Shown here piece by piece: positions 1-8,517 of a stretch of 40,950 bases of DNA. The notes under the pieces are model-generated. The model saw only the letters and a program-made list of their open reading frames with translations. It was not told the DNA's origin and did not search any database. The stretch's first letter is position 1; each line of letters opens with the position of its first letter. Source of the DNA: Peptoniphilus_E sp964345555 (lineage in GTDB: Bacteria > Bacillota > Clostridia > Tissierellales > Peptoniphilaceae). The DNA lies in the NCBI GenBank assembly GCA_964345555.1, contig CAYFRD010000012.1, positions 1 through 40,950 on the forward strand, given 5' to 3'. Made by a program: the position numbers and the translations under genes.

Positions 1-50
1 GGTTATTAGTATATATAAAACCTTATTTAGTGTCCATAGCTATATACTAA

Positions 51-452
51 CATCATTATTTTAAACAGTTAAGCTATGATGAAAAACAATGGGACAAAGC
101 TGAAATTGGATATAAGTCCTATGTAAAAATAAATATTGAAGAAAATAAAGAGAATAATATTGATTTTAAAAACATATATGAATCTTCAGAGTATTCAAAA
201 TATTTAACTGAACATTGTTTTTATAAATTGGTGCGAGATAGATTTATTCCAAACTTAAACTTGAAATCTTTTAATAACATGGAGTACAATTTAAACAAAA
301 TTGAAAAAGAAGATGATTTTTATAATGCAAGTTTAGATTTAATAGCGAATACTAAAAAATACTCTATAAAGATACCGATTGCTTTTTATAAAGAGGAAAA
401 AATTTCCTATATTGATTTTTCTGATTTAATAGAAATTTATGATAAAGATTAA
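51..452 (+). CDS. Hypothetical protein, 3' part of a possibly frameshifted gene
   Basis: I do not recognise this protein. The frame is open from 51 to the stop at 450-452, but it holds no ATG or GTG before residue 50 and the only TTG (228) has no ribosome-binding site. A neighbouring frame is open from base 2 to a stop at 62-64 and reads a hydrophobic stretch (YKTLFSVHSYILTSLF). A single extra T in the run at 59-62 would join the two frames into one product whose N-terminus lies outside the window. The visible part is rich in Asn, Lys, Glu, Asp and Tyr with no clear domain. It is either a decayed 3' end, a sequencing error in a real gene, or a short gene with an unusual start. It is followed by the terminator at 596-621. 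Confidence 0.4.
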   Translation, partial: HHYFKQLSYDEKQWDKAEIGYKSYVKINIEENKENNIDFKNIYESSEYSKYLTEHCFYKLVRDRFIPNLNLKSFNNMEYNLNKIEKEDDFYNASLDLIANTKKYSIKIPIAFYKEEKISYIDFSDLIEIYDKD

Positions 453-595
453 AAAGCAAAAAGAGTAAGTATTTTTGGTATTGCAATCTATTAAATATGT
501 TGTATATATTTAATTTATAGATTAAAGTTCAATTAAAGAAATAAATGCGAATTACTTTTGAAGTTTGTTCTTTATGAAATTCTATAAAACTTAAA

Positions 596-621
596 AATAA
601 GGAAGATTAATCTTCCTTATT
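596..621. terminator. Bidirectional terminator, 26-bp palindrome
   Basis: Bases 596-608 (AATAAGGAAGATT) are followed directly by their reverse complement (609-621). T-rich sequence follows on the plus strand and the same holds on the minus strand, so it can end transcripts from the left-edge ORF and from the minus-strand transporter genes. It overlaps the stop codon of the yjjB-like gene. Confidence 0.75.
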
Positions 622-1050
622 TTTTATTGCCAATATTATTTTGCTTGTTGCAAGTGAAAATACTATTCCTATTGCCAAGTACAATGCGATGGTCAAAGTA
701 TCAACAGCGTTTGATAGTGCTGTTTTGTAATCTTCGAAAATAAAATAGTACATTGTATAGTATATATTTGCTCCCGGAACCATTGGAAATAATGACGGAA
801 TTATAAAAATGGTTGCAGGTGTTTTTAATTTTCTTGCAAGAAATTCTCCACATAGACCCAATACAAAGGATGCGAAAAATGCAGAGATAGTATAGTCATT
901 GTAATTCAGATAAAGAACTTTAAAAAAGATCCATATAAGGCCTGACAGGATACAAGTTGAAAGAATTGCCTTTAGTGGGGAGTTGAAATAAAGTCCGAAT
1001 CCTAAGGTAGCAAAAAATACTATGAAAAACTGATATAAGTAAAATTCCAT
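607..1050 (-). CDS. ThrE/YjjB-type threonine/serine exporter subunit
   Basis: Small hydrophobic membrane protein of about 147 residues with four or more predicted membrane segments, including a glycine-rich C-terminal helix. Layout and sequence (for example the stretch IPSLFPMVPGANIYYTMYY) match the YjjB/DUF3815 half of split ThrE-type threonine/serine exporters, which works together with a YjjP half in the cytoplasmic membrane. I prefer the ATG at 1050 because a GGGGG ribosome site lies at 1055-1059; a TTG at 1062 would add four residues. The partner gene lies immediately upstream on the same strand, so the pair would be one transcript. Because the partner is interrupted by a stop, this subunit may be working alone or not at all. 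Family assignment is by recognition of sequence pattern and gene pairing. Confidence 0.8.
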   Translation of the reverse strand: MEFYLYQFFIVFFATLGFGLYFNSPLKAILSTCILSGLIWIFFKVLYLNYNDYTISAFFASFVLGLCGEFLARKLKTPATIFIIPSLFPMVPGANIYYTMYYFIFEDYKTALSNAVDTLTIALYLAIGIVFSLATSKIILAIKNKED

Positions 1051-1051
1051 A

Positions 1052-1828
1052 TTATCCCCCAAATATTCTAAGAGCTGAACCTACGCCCAAAGCGATAAAA
1101 AATGCAATAAAAACAGCCTTAGTTAAGCCTATTAATCCTGACAAGTAATCTTCGTACATAATATCTCTCGAAGAGTTAGTGGCAATAAGACCGGGAACCA
1201 GGACCATGATAGAGCCTATGGTTACAGGGTCTTGATTTACACCTATACCAATATATATAGAAAATATAGCAAGGGTGCTCACAATGAAAGCTCCGATAAA
1301 ATTGCTGACTACAAAACTCACTTCAAATTTTTTTAATTTGCTCACAACCCAACACATAAAAGAAGTTATGAAGAAAGTAGAAAAGAAATCTTTAAAGACT
1401 CCGCCAAATAAAAGGGCGAAAAAAGCTCCTGCAAAACCGGGTGCTATATAGTCTTTTAAGAAGTTTTCCTGTGAATGGTGAGAAATTTCATTTAAGAGAA
1501 AAATGGCTTCATCTAAAGTATATTTTTCATTTACAAAATCCCTTGAAAAGGTATTAATTTGATCGATTTTTCCTAAGTCAATATATGTCATGGGAATTCT
1601 TCTAAAGGCTTGTATATTCTCCCCTTGAAATTCAAAGGAAATATGTACTACATTTGACAATAGGTAGGTCTAAACGTTTTCCGCATTTGTATAGGTGCTA
1701 CATATTTTTTGAACTGTTTTATCAGCTCTGTAAATTTCGGCTCCTGAAACGACCTGAATCATTCCTGAATAAAGAGCGACATATATTAATTTTTTCGCTT
1801 CTGATTTATTTTTTAAATATCTGCTCAT
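1052..1828 (-). pseudogene. ThrE/YjjP-type exporter subunit interrupted by an in-frame TAG
   Basis: The larger half of a split ThrE-type amino-acid exporter (YjjP, DUF1212). Reading from the ATG at 1828 gives 52 residues, with the family-typical N-terminal pattern SGAEIYRADKTVQKIC, then a TAG at 1672-1670. The same frame continues without any shift to the stop at 1052. Together this would be about 258 codons, the normal size for YjjP proteins. Without the stop there would be one smooth protein; with it, only a 202-residue remainder could start at a weak TTG (1660) that has no ribosome site. The remainder contains four to five hydrophobic segments. Explanations are a nonsense mutation, a sequencing error or stop readthrough; I see no signal favouring readthrough. 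A TATAAT (minus strand, 1841-1836) lies only about 8 bases before the ATG, so the messenger would be nearly leaderless. Confidence 0.75.
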
Positions 1829-1858
1829 AACATGTATTATACTATTTAGTAATTGAAA

Positions 1859-1887
1859 TTGAAACTAAATAGTCCTTTTGATATAAT
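1859..1887 (+). promoter_or_regulatory. Promoter for the der operon
   Basis: TTGAAA at 1859-1864, 17-base spacer, TATAAT at 1882-1887, with TG one base before the -10 (extended -10, TGATATAAT). It lies inside the longest open frame for der, which is one reason to move the der start downstream to 1919. Confidence 0.8.
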
Positions 1888-1918
1888 TAAAGTCGAAAAT
1901 CATAGAAAGGGTGATACG

Positions 1919-3238
1919 TTGAAAAAGCCCATAGTATCTATAATAGGAACTCCGAATGTAGGTAAGTCTACTCTTTTTAATAAGATAGTTGGCAAAAAAA
2001 TATCCATAACCGAAAATCAACCCGGGGTTACAAGAGACAGAATTTACGCAGATGCCTCCTGGTTGAATAGAAAATTTCTTCTAATTGACACGGGTGGTTT
2101 AGATTTAAAAGATGATGATATATTCAAAATTAATATAAAAGAACAAGTTGATTTGGCTCTTGATATGTCTGATGTAATAATATTTTTAGTTGATGGTGTT
2201 GAGGGAGTTTCATCAACGGACATAGAAGCTGCAAATTATCTTAGAAAGTCCAACAAGAAAATAATTTTAGCCATAAATAAATTTGATTCAAAAGCGGCAA
2301 ATAATAATTATTATGATTTTTTTGAACTTGGGCTTGGAACACCTGTAAAAATAAGCGCTGAACACGGAACGGGAGTAGGAGATTTACTGGAAGAAGTAAT
2401 AGATGATTTTCCCGTTAGCAGTGAAGAGCTTGATGATGACAGTATAAAAGTTGCATTTATCGGCAAACCGAATGTTGGAAAATCGTCCCTGATAAATAAT
2501 ATTCTGGGAGAGTCGAGATCCATAGTAACCAATATTCCCGGAACTACAAGGGATTCCATAGATTCAAGATTTGCCAGAAATGATGAAGATTTTATCTTCA
2601 TTGATACTGCAGGATTGAGAAAAAAGAAGAAAATAAACGAAAGTGTAGAGCGATATTCAGTAATAAGGACTTTGACATCTATTGAAAGATCAAATGTATG
2701 TGTGTTGGTGATTGATGCTGCGGAGGGTGTATCTGAACAGGATTCTAAAATAGTCGGTTACGCTCACGACAATAAAAAAGCCATTATTGTGGCTGTAAAT
2801 AAATGGGACTTGATTGAAAAAGACAATAATACTGTAAAAAAGTTTGAAAGGGAAATAAGATTGCAACTTCCCTTTATAAATTATGCACCTATAGTTTTTA
2901 TATCTGCTAAGACGTCACAGAGAATAACTCAATTGTTGGATACCATATCTTCGGTTAATAATAACTACAATCATAGAATTAAAACAGGTGTCCTCAATGA
3001 CATATTGAACAGAGCGGTACTGTCAAATCAACCGCCGTCAGATAAGGGTAAGAGAGGAAAGTTGTACTACGGTGCACAAGTGGCTGTAAGACCGCCGCAA
3101 TTTTCACTTTCAGTAAATGATAAAAATTTATTTCATTTTTCGTATATCAGATATTTGGAAAATCAAATTAGAGAGTATTTTGGATTTGAGGGAGTGCCCA
3201 TCATTATCAGTTTAAAAAATAGGGGCGAGGATAAATGA
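1919..3238 (+). CDS. der: Ribosome biogenesis GTPase Der (EngA)
   Basis: Double-GTPase needed for 50S ribosomal subunit maturation in the cytoplasm. Two G domains are visible: P-loop GTPNVGKS at residues 10-17 and GKPNVGKSS near 182, each with its DTxG switch (IDTGGL, IDTAGL) and NKxD motif (NKFD, NKWD). The C-terminal KH-like domain ends with VPIIISLKNRGE. I chose the TTG at 1919: it follows AAAGGGTGAT at the right distance, gives 439 residues (normal for Der), and the longer frame to 1853 would run through the promoter. It is the first gene of a long co-directional cluster; plsY overlaps its end by four bases. Confidence 0.96.
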   Translation: MKKPIVSIIGTPNVGKSTLFNKIVGKKISITENQPGVTRDRIYADASWLNRKFLLIDTGGLDLKDDDIFKINIKEQVDLALDMSDVIIFLVDGVEGVSSTDIEAANYLRKSNKKIILAINKFDSKAANNNYYDFFELGLGTPVKISAEHGTGVGDLLEEVIDDFPVSSEELDDDSIKVAFIGKPNVGKSSLINNILGESRSIVTNIPGTTRDSIDSRFARNDEDFIFIDTAGLRKKKKINESVERYSVIRTLTSIERSNVCVLVIDAAEGVSEQDSKIVGYAHDNKKAIIVAVNKWDLIEKDNNTVKKFEREIRLQLPFINYAPIVFISAKTSQRITQLLDTISSVNNNYNHRIKTGVLNDILNRAVLSNQPPSDKGKRGKLYYGAQVAVRPPQFSLSVNDKNLFHFSYIRYLENQIREYFGFEGVPIIISLKNRGEDK

Positions 3239-3834
3239 TTCTTATTCCGGCTTTACTGCTTTCTTACTTGATAGGCTCAATTTCCGGATCCTATTTAATA
3301 GGTATTATTTTTCTGAAAAAAGACATAAGAAATTATGGAAGTGGGAATGCTGGCACTACAAATGCCATGAGAACTTTCGGCAAAAAATGGGGTGTGCTGA
3401 CCTTTGTTATAGACTTTTTAAAGGGATTGGTTCTTGTGCTGATAGTCAATAATATCCTCGGGTTAAGGGGATATCAATTATTGCTCTGTGCTTTATTTGG
3501 CATAATAGGGCATGATTTTCCTTTTCACATGAAGTTTAAAGGGGGAAAGGGAGTAGCTACTACACTTGGTGCAATGGCAGTATATGATTTCTATACAGCT
3601 TTAATTTCTGTAATAATTTGGATTGCAACTGTTATAATATCCAAAATGGCTTCGCTGGGTTCGATATTTTTCTTTATAACTATTTTAATATTGGCAATGA
3701 CATTTAACACTTATACGGATTTGGAGTATACTATATTGATAATAATAACATCCCTTGGAATATTTAGGCATAATTCAAACATCTACAGATTACTGAGGGG
3801 CAATGAAAATAAAATAGGAGATAAAAGTAAATGA
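3235..3834 (+). CDS. plsY: Acyl-phosphate:glycerol-3-phosphate acyltransferase PlsY
   Basis: Integral membrane enzyme that transfers an acyl group from acyl-phosphate to the sn-1 position of glycerol-3-phosphate, the first step of phospholipid synthesis in most Gram-positives. The 199 residues hold several hydrophobic segments. The conserved loops are visible: GSGNAGTTNAMR near residue 36 and KFKGGKGVATTLGA near 100. The ATG overlaps the der stop (ATGA), and gpsA follows with another four-base overlap. The next gene, gpsA, makes its substrate, which explains the pairing. Length is normal for the family. Confidence 0.95.
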   Translation: MILIPALLLSYLIGSISGSYLIGIIFLKKDIRNYGSGNAGTTNAMRTFGKKWGVLTFVIDFLKGLVLVLIVNNILGLRGYQLLLCALFGIIGHDFPFHMKFKGGKGVATTLGAMAVYDFYTALISVIIWIATVIISKMASLGSIFFFITILILAMTFNTYTDLEYTILIIITSLGIFRHNSNIYRLLRGNENKIGDKSK

Positions 3835-4835
3835 AAATTTCAGTACTTGGTGGAGGAAGCTGGGGAACAGCAATCGCAAGACTGCTTAAATACAATGGAC
3901 ATAATGTACAATTTTATATCAGAGATAAGGATGTTGTAGATGATATAAATACAAATAATGAAAATTCTAAATATTTACCCGGTATTGATTTATTTGGGCT
4001 AAAAGCTACATCTGATCTATACGAGGCTGTAAAAGATACTGAAGTCATTGTTTTAGGTGTTCCTACAAACTCAATCAGAGGATTACTTAATCAAATAAAA
4101 TATAAAATCTGCAATGATATAGTAATTGTAAATTTGGCAAAGGGAATTGAAGTCGAAACCTTGGACAGAGTTTCGGAAATAAGCGGACAAATTCTTCCGA
4201 ATAATGTATTTGTTACTTTATCGGGACCATCTCATGCGGAAGAGGTGGGGAAAGACATCCCTACAGCTGTAACGGTATCATCGGAAAATTATGAAGTAGC
4301 TAAAAAAATACAACATGCTTTTGTATCTAAATATTTTAGAGTTTATACAAATGATGACTTAGTAGGAGTGGAAATAAGCGGTGCTTTAAAAAATATAATT
4401 GCTCTTGCCGCAGGAATGAGTGACGGACTTGGTTATGGCGATAATACAAAAGCGGCATTGGCTACACGAGGTATATATGAAATATCAAAATTGGGTCTTA
4501 AACTTGGAGCAAGGCTACAGACATTTAACGGTCTTGCAGGAATCGGAGATTTAATAGTAACTTGTACCAGTATGCATTCTAGAAATAGAAGAGCCGGCAT
4601 ATTGATAGGGAAAGGAAATTCTGTAGAAGATGTAAACAAGCAAATAGGACAAGTTGTAGAGGGTATAAAAACCACTAAATCCGCATACTACCTATCAAAA
4701 AAACACAATGTAAGTATGCCCATAACAGAAAAACTCTATGAAGTCCTATATGAAAACTTAGATCCCAGAGTCGCTGTTAATGATTTGATGACGAGAACAT
4801 ATAAAGAAGAAATCGAAGAAATATTTTTAACATGA
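3831..4835 (+). CDS. gpsA: Glycerol-3-phosphate dehydrogenase [NAD(P)+]
   Basis: Cytoplasmic dehydrogenase that reduces dihydroxyacetone phosphate to sn-glycerol-3-phosphate. The N-terminal Rossmann motif GGGSWGTAIARLL starts at residue 7. The substrate-binding region ISGALKNIIALAAG contains the catalytic lysine, and NGLAGIGDLIVTC is also typical of GpsA. At 334 residues it has normal length. It overlaps plsY by four bases and its product is the acceptor used by PlsY, so the two genes form a functional unit for phospholipid synthesis. The der-plsY-gpsA order is common in Bacillota. Confidence 0.96.
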   Translation: MKISVLGGGSWGTAIARLLKYNGHNVQFYIRDKDVVDDINTNNENSKYLPGIDLFGLKATSDLYEAVKDTEVIVLGVPTNSIRGLLNQIKYKICNDIVIVNLAKGIEVETLDRVSEISGQILPNNVFVTLSGPSHAEEVGKDIPTAVTVSSENYEVAKKIQHAFVSKYFRVYTNDDLVGVEISGALKNIIALAAGMSDGLGYGDNTKAALATRGIYEISKLGLKLGARLQTFNGLAGIGDLIVTCTSMHSRNRRAGILIGKGNSVEDVNKQIGQVVEGIKTTKSAYYLSKKHNVSMPITEKLYEVLYENLDPRVAVNDLMTRTYKEEIEEIFLT

Positions 4836-6091
4836 CTGGTGGTAAATTGAAAGTTTATAAAAGTTCAAATAAGAAAAGGAGAAAATTTATAATAATTTTT
4901 ATAGGCATAATCATTCTGTTTTTTATCAGCAGAGCAATAACCGGCAGGTTATATAAAAATTATAAAACAGTTTTCCCCACCTATACAAATTACATAAGGA
5001 CTAAGAATATAAAGGGTATAAATATTTTTGATGAAAAAATATACTATGCTGAAGGTAGCGGAATTAGTCTTTTTAACGCAAGCGAAGGTCAAAAAGTTCC
5101 AGTCGGTTTTGAAATTGCAAGTATTAATTTAATGAACGACACATCCGGACTGAAAGATGATTTAATACGGGTTAATGCTGCCTTAAATTATAAAAACCAA
5201 GATTCCCTTAAGGAAACTGCCAATAATAAACTTAGCATTAAAAATTTGCAAGATGATATAAAAAACAATAACCTATCCAAGGCTATAGCAGACATTAATG
5301 AAATGGATATTTATTCCACCAAAAGTATAAGCATATCGGAGTTGACCGAATTATTAAATTATTCAGAAGATGCATTGCTGGCAAGAAAAAAAGAACTGGC
5401 AGAACAAATAAGCAACAGCAACATATCTTATTATGCAGAGAATTCCGGAATAGTATCATTTTTAATAGATAATTTGGAGAAAAAGTACAATTTAGAAGAC
5501 TTTGACAAATATACTTACGAATATATAAACGAAAATCTTAATGCCAAGCCTAATGATACAAAAACCAAGGTAGAAATTAACGAACCTTTATTTAAACTGA
5601 TCAATAATTTAAATTATTATATAGCTATACCTACCAAGGATTTGAAAAGTATCGGCAGTCCTAAGGAAGGTGAATATTTAACCTTAAACTCCAACGTAGG
5701 AGCAAAGCTCAGAGGGAAAATAGTAAAGATCAATACTTCAAAAAACGGAAATGTAGTAATTTTATATTTAAATTCTCAGTTCGACAAAATTTATAAAAAT
5801 AGAATAAACAACTATAGTTTAATATTAAGAGATGAAAAGTGCTTTGAAATTCCGAATTCAGCCATTATAAAAAGGGATAATCTATTTGGCGTATATGTTC
5901 AGGAAATTCATGGACTTGTGAGATTTGTACCTATAAGGGTAATTCGTCCTTTAGAAAATTCAAGTTATGTTTCAAAGGGTGATAAAAATTCCTATATAAG
6001 TATAGATAACAAGACCTACAGAACCATATCCATAAATGATTCAATAGTATTAACTCCTAAACAGGTGGATGAATCGGAAGTTTTGAATTAG
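4832..6091 (+). CDS. HlyD-like membrane-anchored protein of unknown role
   Basis: A 419-residue protein with a basic N-terminus (KSSNKKRRKF), one membrane helix at about residues 20-40, and a large extracytoplasmic part. The stretch near residues 60-85 (IFDEKIYYAEGSGISLFNASEGQKVPVGFEIA) resembles the biotinyl-lipoyl-like start of HlyD/membrane-fusion proteins. A helical middle and a beta-rich C-terminal part follow. I infer a periplasmic-adaptor-like fold, but no exporter gene is nearby. It sits between gpsA and yggS-sepF, so a role in envelope or division is possible but unproven. The ATG at 4832 overlaps the gpsA stop; a TTG at 4847 follows GGTGGT closely and is an alternative start. I do not assign a function. 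Confidence 0.75.
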   Translation: MTGGKLKVYKSSNKKRRKFIIIFIGIIILFFISRAITGRLYKNYKTVFPTYTNYIRTKNIKGINIFDEKIYYAEGSGISLFNASEGQKVPVGFEIASINLMNDTSGLKDDLIRVNAALNYKNQDSLKETANNKLSIKNLQDDIKNNNLSKAIADINEMDIYSTKSISISELTELLNYSEDALLARKKELAEQISNSNISYYAENSGIVSFLIDNLEKKYNLEDFDKYTYEYINENLNAKPNDTKTKVEINEPLFKLINNLNYYIAIPTKDLKSIGSPKEGEYLTLNSNVGAKLRGKIVKINTSKNGNVVILYLNSQFDKIYKNRINNYSLILRDEKCFEIPNSAIIKRDNLFGVYVQEIHGLVRFVPIRVIRPLENSSYVSKGDKNSYISIDNKTYRTISINDSIVLTPKQVDESEVLN

Positions 6092-6103
6092 TTGGTGATA
6101 AAA

Positions 6104-6787
6104 ATGAATTTAAGTGACAACCTAAAAAGTCTTTTAGAAGATATTGAAAGGGCTAAAGAAAGAAGTAAATTGCATCAAGAAGTAAAACTCATCGGGGTGT
6201 CTAAAAATCATAGTGCAGATGAAATATTAGAAGTCTATAATGCGGGTCTTAAAGATTTTGGAGAAAATAGAGTTCAAGAATTGCAGAAAAAAATTGATCT
6301 ATTACCTGAAGATATAAATTTTCATATGATTGGAAATTTTCAGACAAATAAGGTAAAATATATCTATGATAAAGTAGCCTTAATTCAATCTGTTGACAGA
6401 TTAAGTTTAATTGAAGAAATTGATAAGAGAGCGAACAAAGACCATATTTCAGTTGATATTCTGATACAAGTTAATATCTCAAAAGAAAAGCAAAAGGGAG
6501 GGGTCGTTCCGGATAAACTCCTTGGATTGATTGAAAAGTCGATAAAATATAAAAGTATAAAGATAAAAGGATTAATGGGAATAGGTCCCTTGACTGAAGA
6601 TAATGATGAAATAAGAAAATGCTTTAGGGAACTTTTTAATTTGAGAGAAGATATAAAAAACAGGCATTATAAAGAAATTGATATGGATTATTTATCCATG
6701 GGAATGAGTGGAGATTTTGAAATAGCTATAGAGGAAGGCTCCAATATGGTCAGAGTCGGCACTAAAATTTTTGGAAGCAGAAAATAA
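6104..6787 (+). CDS. PLP homeostasis protein YggS/YlmE family
   Basis: Single-domain pyridoxal-phosphate-binding protein (COG0325, YggS/YlmE/PROSC) thought to keep PLP and amino-acid pools balanced; no enzymatic reaction is established for the family. Seen here: the PLP-lysine region IGVSKNHSADEI, FGENRVQELQKK, HMIGNFQTNKVKY, and the C-terminal LSMGMSGDFEIAIEEGSNMVRVG. I chose the ATG at 6104 because GGTGAT precedes it; the frame is open to a TTG at 6092 right after the previous stop. Length is about 227 residues, as expected. It lies just before sepF, the usual place in Gram-positive division clusters. Confidence 0.93.
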   Translation: MNLSDNLKSLLEDIERAKERSKLHQEVKLIGVSKNHSADEILEVYNAGLKDFGENRVQELQKKIDLLPEDINFHMIGNFQTNKVKYIYDKVALIQSVDRLSLIEEIDKRANKDHISVDILIQVNISKEKQKGGVVPDKLLGLIEKSIKYKSIKIKGLMGIGPLTEDNDEIRKCFRELFNLREDIKNRHYKEIDMDYLSMGMSGDFEIAIEEGSNMVRVGTKIFGSRK

Positions 6788-6816
6788 ATTATATAAAAAT
6801 TGTAGGAGGAAATAGT

Positions 6817-7254
6817 ATGGCGGAATTGATGGATAAGGTTAAAAGGGTTTTTGGATTTTCTGATGAATATGATTATGATGATTATCCTGAAAATGAATTT
6901 ATAGAAGAAACTTCTATTGAAGAACAACCGACAAGAGCAAGCAAAACAAAAAAACAAGGTTTTAACACACTGAAGGCTGCAGATATGATAATTTCAGTTC
7001 ATGAACCCCTGTCTTACGATGAATCACCTAAGATAGTCGACGATCTGAGAGCCAACAAATCAATCGTTCTTAACTTTGAACAACTGGACATAGATATTAA
7101 AAGACAAATTTTCGACTTTGTAAGTGGGGCTTTGTATGCTTTAGATGGCAAAATTCAAAAAGTAAACAAAGATATATTTATTTTAGCTCCGGAAAATGTT
7201 GAAATTGACGGACTTAAAGAAGAACTAAAAAATAGCGGAATGTTTCCTTGGTAA
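6817..7254 (+). CDS. sepF: Cell division protein SepF
   Basis: Cytoplasmic FtsZ partner that helps assemble and anchor the Z-ring. At 145 residues it shows the family layout: a short N-terminal amphipathic segment (MAELMDKVKRVFGF) that probably contacts the membrane, an acidic linker, and a compact C-terminal domain from about residue 60 (IVDDLRANKSIVLNFEQLD, then DFVSGALYALDGKIQKV). TAGGAGGAAAT precedes the ATG. The yggT and divIVA genes that usually lie in this cluster are not present between sepF and lspA. Confidence 0.95.
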   Translation: MAELMDKVKRVFGFSDEYDYDDYPENEFIEETSIEEQPTRASKTKKQGFNTLKAADMIISVHEPLSYDESPKIVDDLRANKSIVLNFEQLDIDIKRQIFDFVSGALYALDGKIQKVNKDIFILAPENVEIDGLKEELKNSGMFPW

Positions 7255-8024
7255 GCAATATTGATAGAGATTCTTTGCTATTGCATATACATGACGAAAG
7301 CAAAATAATAATAGCAAAAAGGTTAATAGATAAAATCGAAATTGTTATAAAAAATCATACTATTACTTCAACAGATTTTCTCGATCCCTATGAAGTCAGA
7401 ATATCGGAAAGTATTTTAAATAAGTTCGATTCCATAAGCTATAAAATAGATGGTGGATATATTAATTGCGAGAGAGCAATTATATATATTTATCCATCTT
7501 ATTTGCATGAGGTAAAAACAGAGGATATAAGCTTGCTTAGTTACAAAAATGACAATGACTACACTCATAGAAATATTCTTGGTTCTTTAATGGGACTGGG
7601 AATAGAGAGAAGTAAAATTGGCGATATAGTAATTGATGATGATTATTTCTTTGTTTTTGTTAAAAAGGAATTGTACGATTTTGTAAGAATAAATTTGGAA
7701 AAAATATCCAAATACAATGTACATCGGGTAGATAAAGAATTTAAGGAACCACCAAAAGAATATATTGAGAAAAAAGTGACAGTTTCGTCATTGAGATTGG
7801 ACGTAGTTATTTCACAAGCTATTAATGTATCCAGGTCTAATTCCAATGATATAATTAAATCAAAGTCAGTAAAAGTCAATTTTAAAGTTGAAGATAAAAT
7901 CTCCCTCGTGATAAATCCCAGAGACATCATATCTATTAAAAATTTTGGAAGAATATATTTTGACAAAATAATTGGAAGATCAAAAAAGGATAAATTTATA
8001 ATAAACCTTAAATTCCCAAAATAA
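7248..8024 (+). CDS. YlmH-family S4-domain RNA-binding protein
   Basis: A 258-residue protein of the YlmH family, known as an S4-domain protein in division clusters and connected in other Bacillota to ribosome function. A central YlmH domain contains DYTHRNILGSLMGLGIERSKIGDI, given here by its ends DYTHR and RSKIGD. A C-terminal S4 domain starts at about residue 183 (SSLRLDVVISQAINVSRSN). The start is uncertain: the TTG at 7248 overlaps the sepF stop and lacks a good ribosome site, so translation may depend on coupling to sepF. The order sepF-ylmH-lspA fits the family context, minus yggT and divIVA. Confidence 0.85.
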   Translation: MVSNIDRDSLLLHIHDESKIIIAKRLIDKIEIVIKNHTITSTDFLDPYEVRISESILNKFDSISYKIDGGYINCERAIIYIYPSYLHEVKTEDISLLSYKNDNDYTHRNILGSLMGLGIERSKIGDIVIDDDYFFVFVKKELYDFVRINLEKISKYNVHRVDKEFKEPPKEYIEKKVTVSSLRLDVVISQAINVSRSNSNDIIKSKSVKVNFKVEDKISLVINPRDIISIKNFGRIYFDKIIGRSKKDKFIINLKFPK

Positions 8025-8043
8025 TCATTCTATCGGAGGATCT

Positions 8044-8517
8044 ATGAGCGTTCTTATTTTTACATCTATTTTAATATTAATAGATCAAATTTCAAAAAAA
8101 CTAGTAGTTGAATTTTTAAAAGGCGAGCCGCCTGCAGTGATAATTGAAAATTTTTTAAACTTTTTTTATTTGGAAAACAGAGGCGCTGCCTTTGGAATTA
8201 TGCAAAATGCCAGAACATTTTTTTTGATAATTACAGTTATAATTGTCATTGCAATATTATATATATTATTCAAAAATTATAAAAAAAGCTCTATGATTTT
8301 TAAATTATCTTTAGGCTTAATACTTGGAGGTGCTCTTGGTAATTTTATAGATAGAGTTAGGTTACACTATGTAATAGACTTTATTTCCGTGAGAATTTTC
8401 GGATTTGATTTTGCTGTTTTCAATCTTGCGGATTCCTTTGTCGTAGTTGGAACCATTTTATTGATAATAATGGTGCTTTTTTATGACAATCCCGAAAAAA
8501 GGTCCCACGATGAATAA
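8044..8517 (+). CDS. lspA: Lipoprotein signal peptidase II (LspA)
   Basis: Membrane aspartic protease that removes signal peptides from prolipoproteins after lipid attachment. Four hydrophobic helices are visible in 157 residues. Family motifs are LIDQISKKLV near the N-terminus, NRGAAFGI, and the two catalytic aspartates in GNFIDRVR and FNLADSFVVVG. CGGAGGA precedes the ATG at 8044. The start of rluD overlaps its end, as in the lspA-rluD-pyrR order known from Bacillus. Confidence 0.96.
   Translation: MSVLIFTSILILIDQISKKLVVEFLKGEPPAVIIENFLNFFYLENRGAAFGIMQNARTFFLIITVIIVIAILYILFKNYKKSSMIFKLSLGLILGGALGNFIDRVRLHYVIDFISVRIFGFDFAVFNLADSFVVVGTILLIIMVLFYDNPEKRSHDE

Noticed and set aside
1853..1918. 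N-terminal extension of Der
   Set aside because: It would run through the promoter at 1859-1887; the TTG at 1919 has a ribosome site and gives the usual length.
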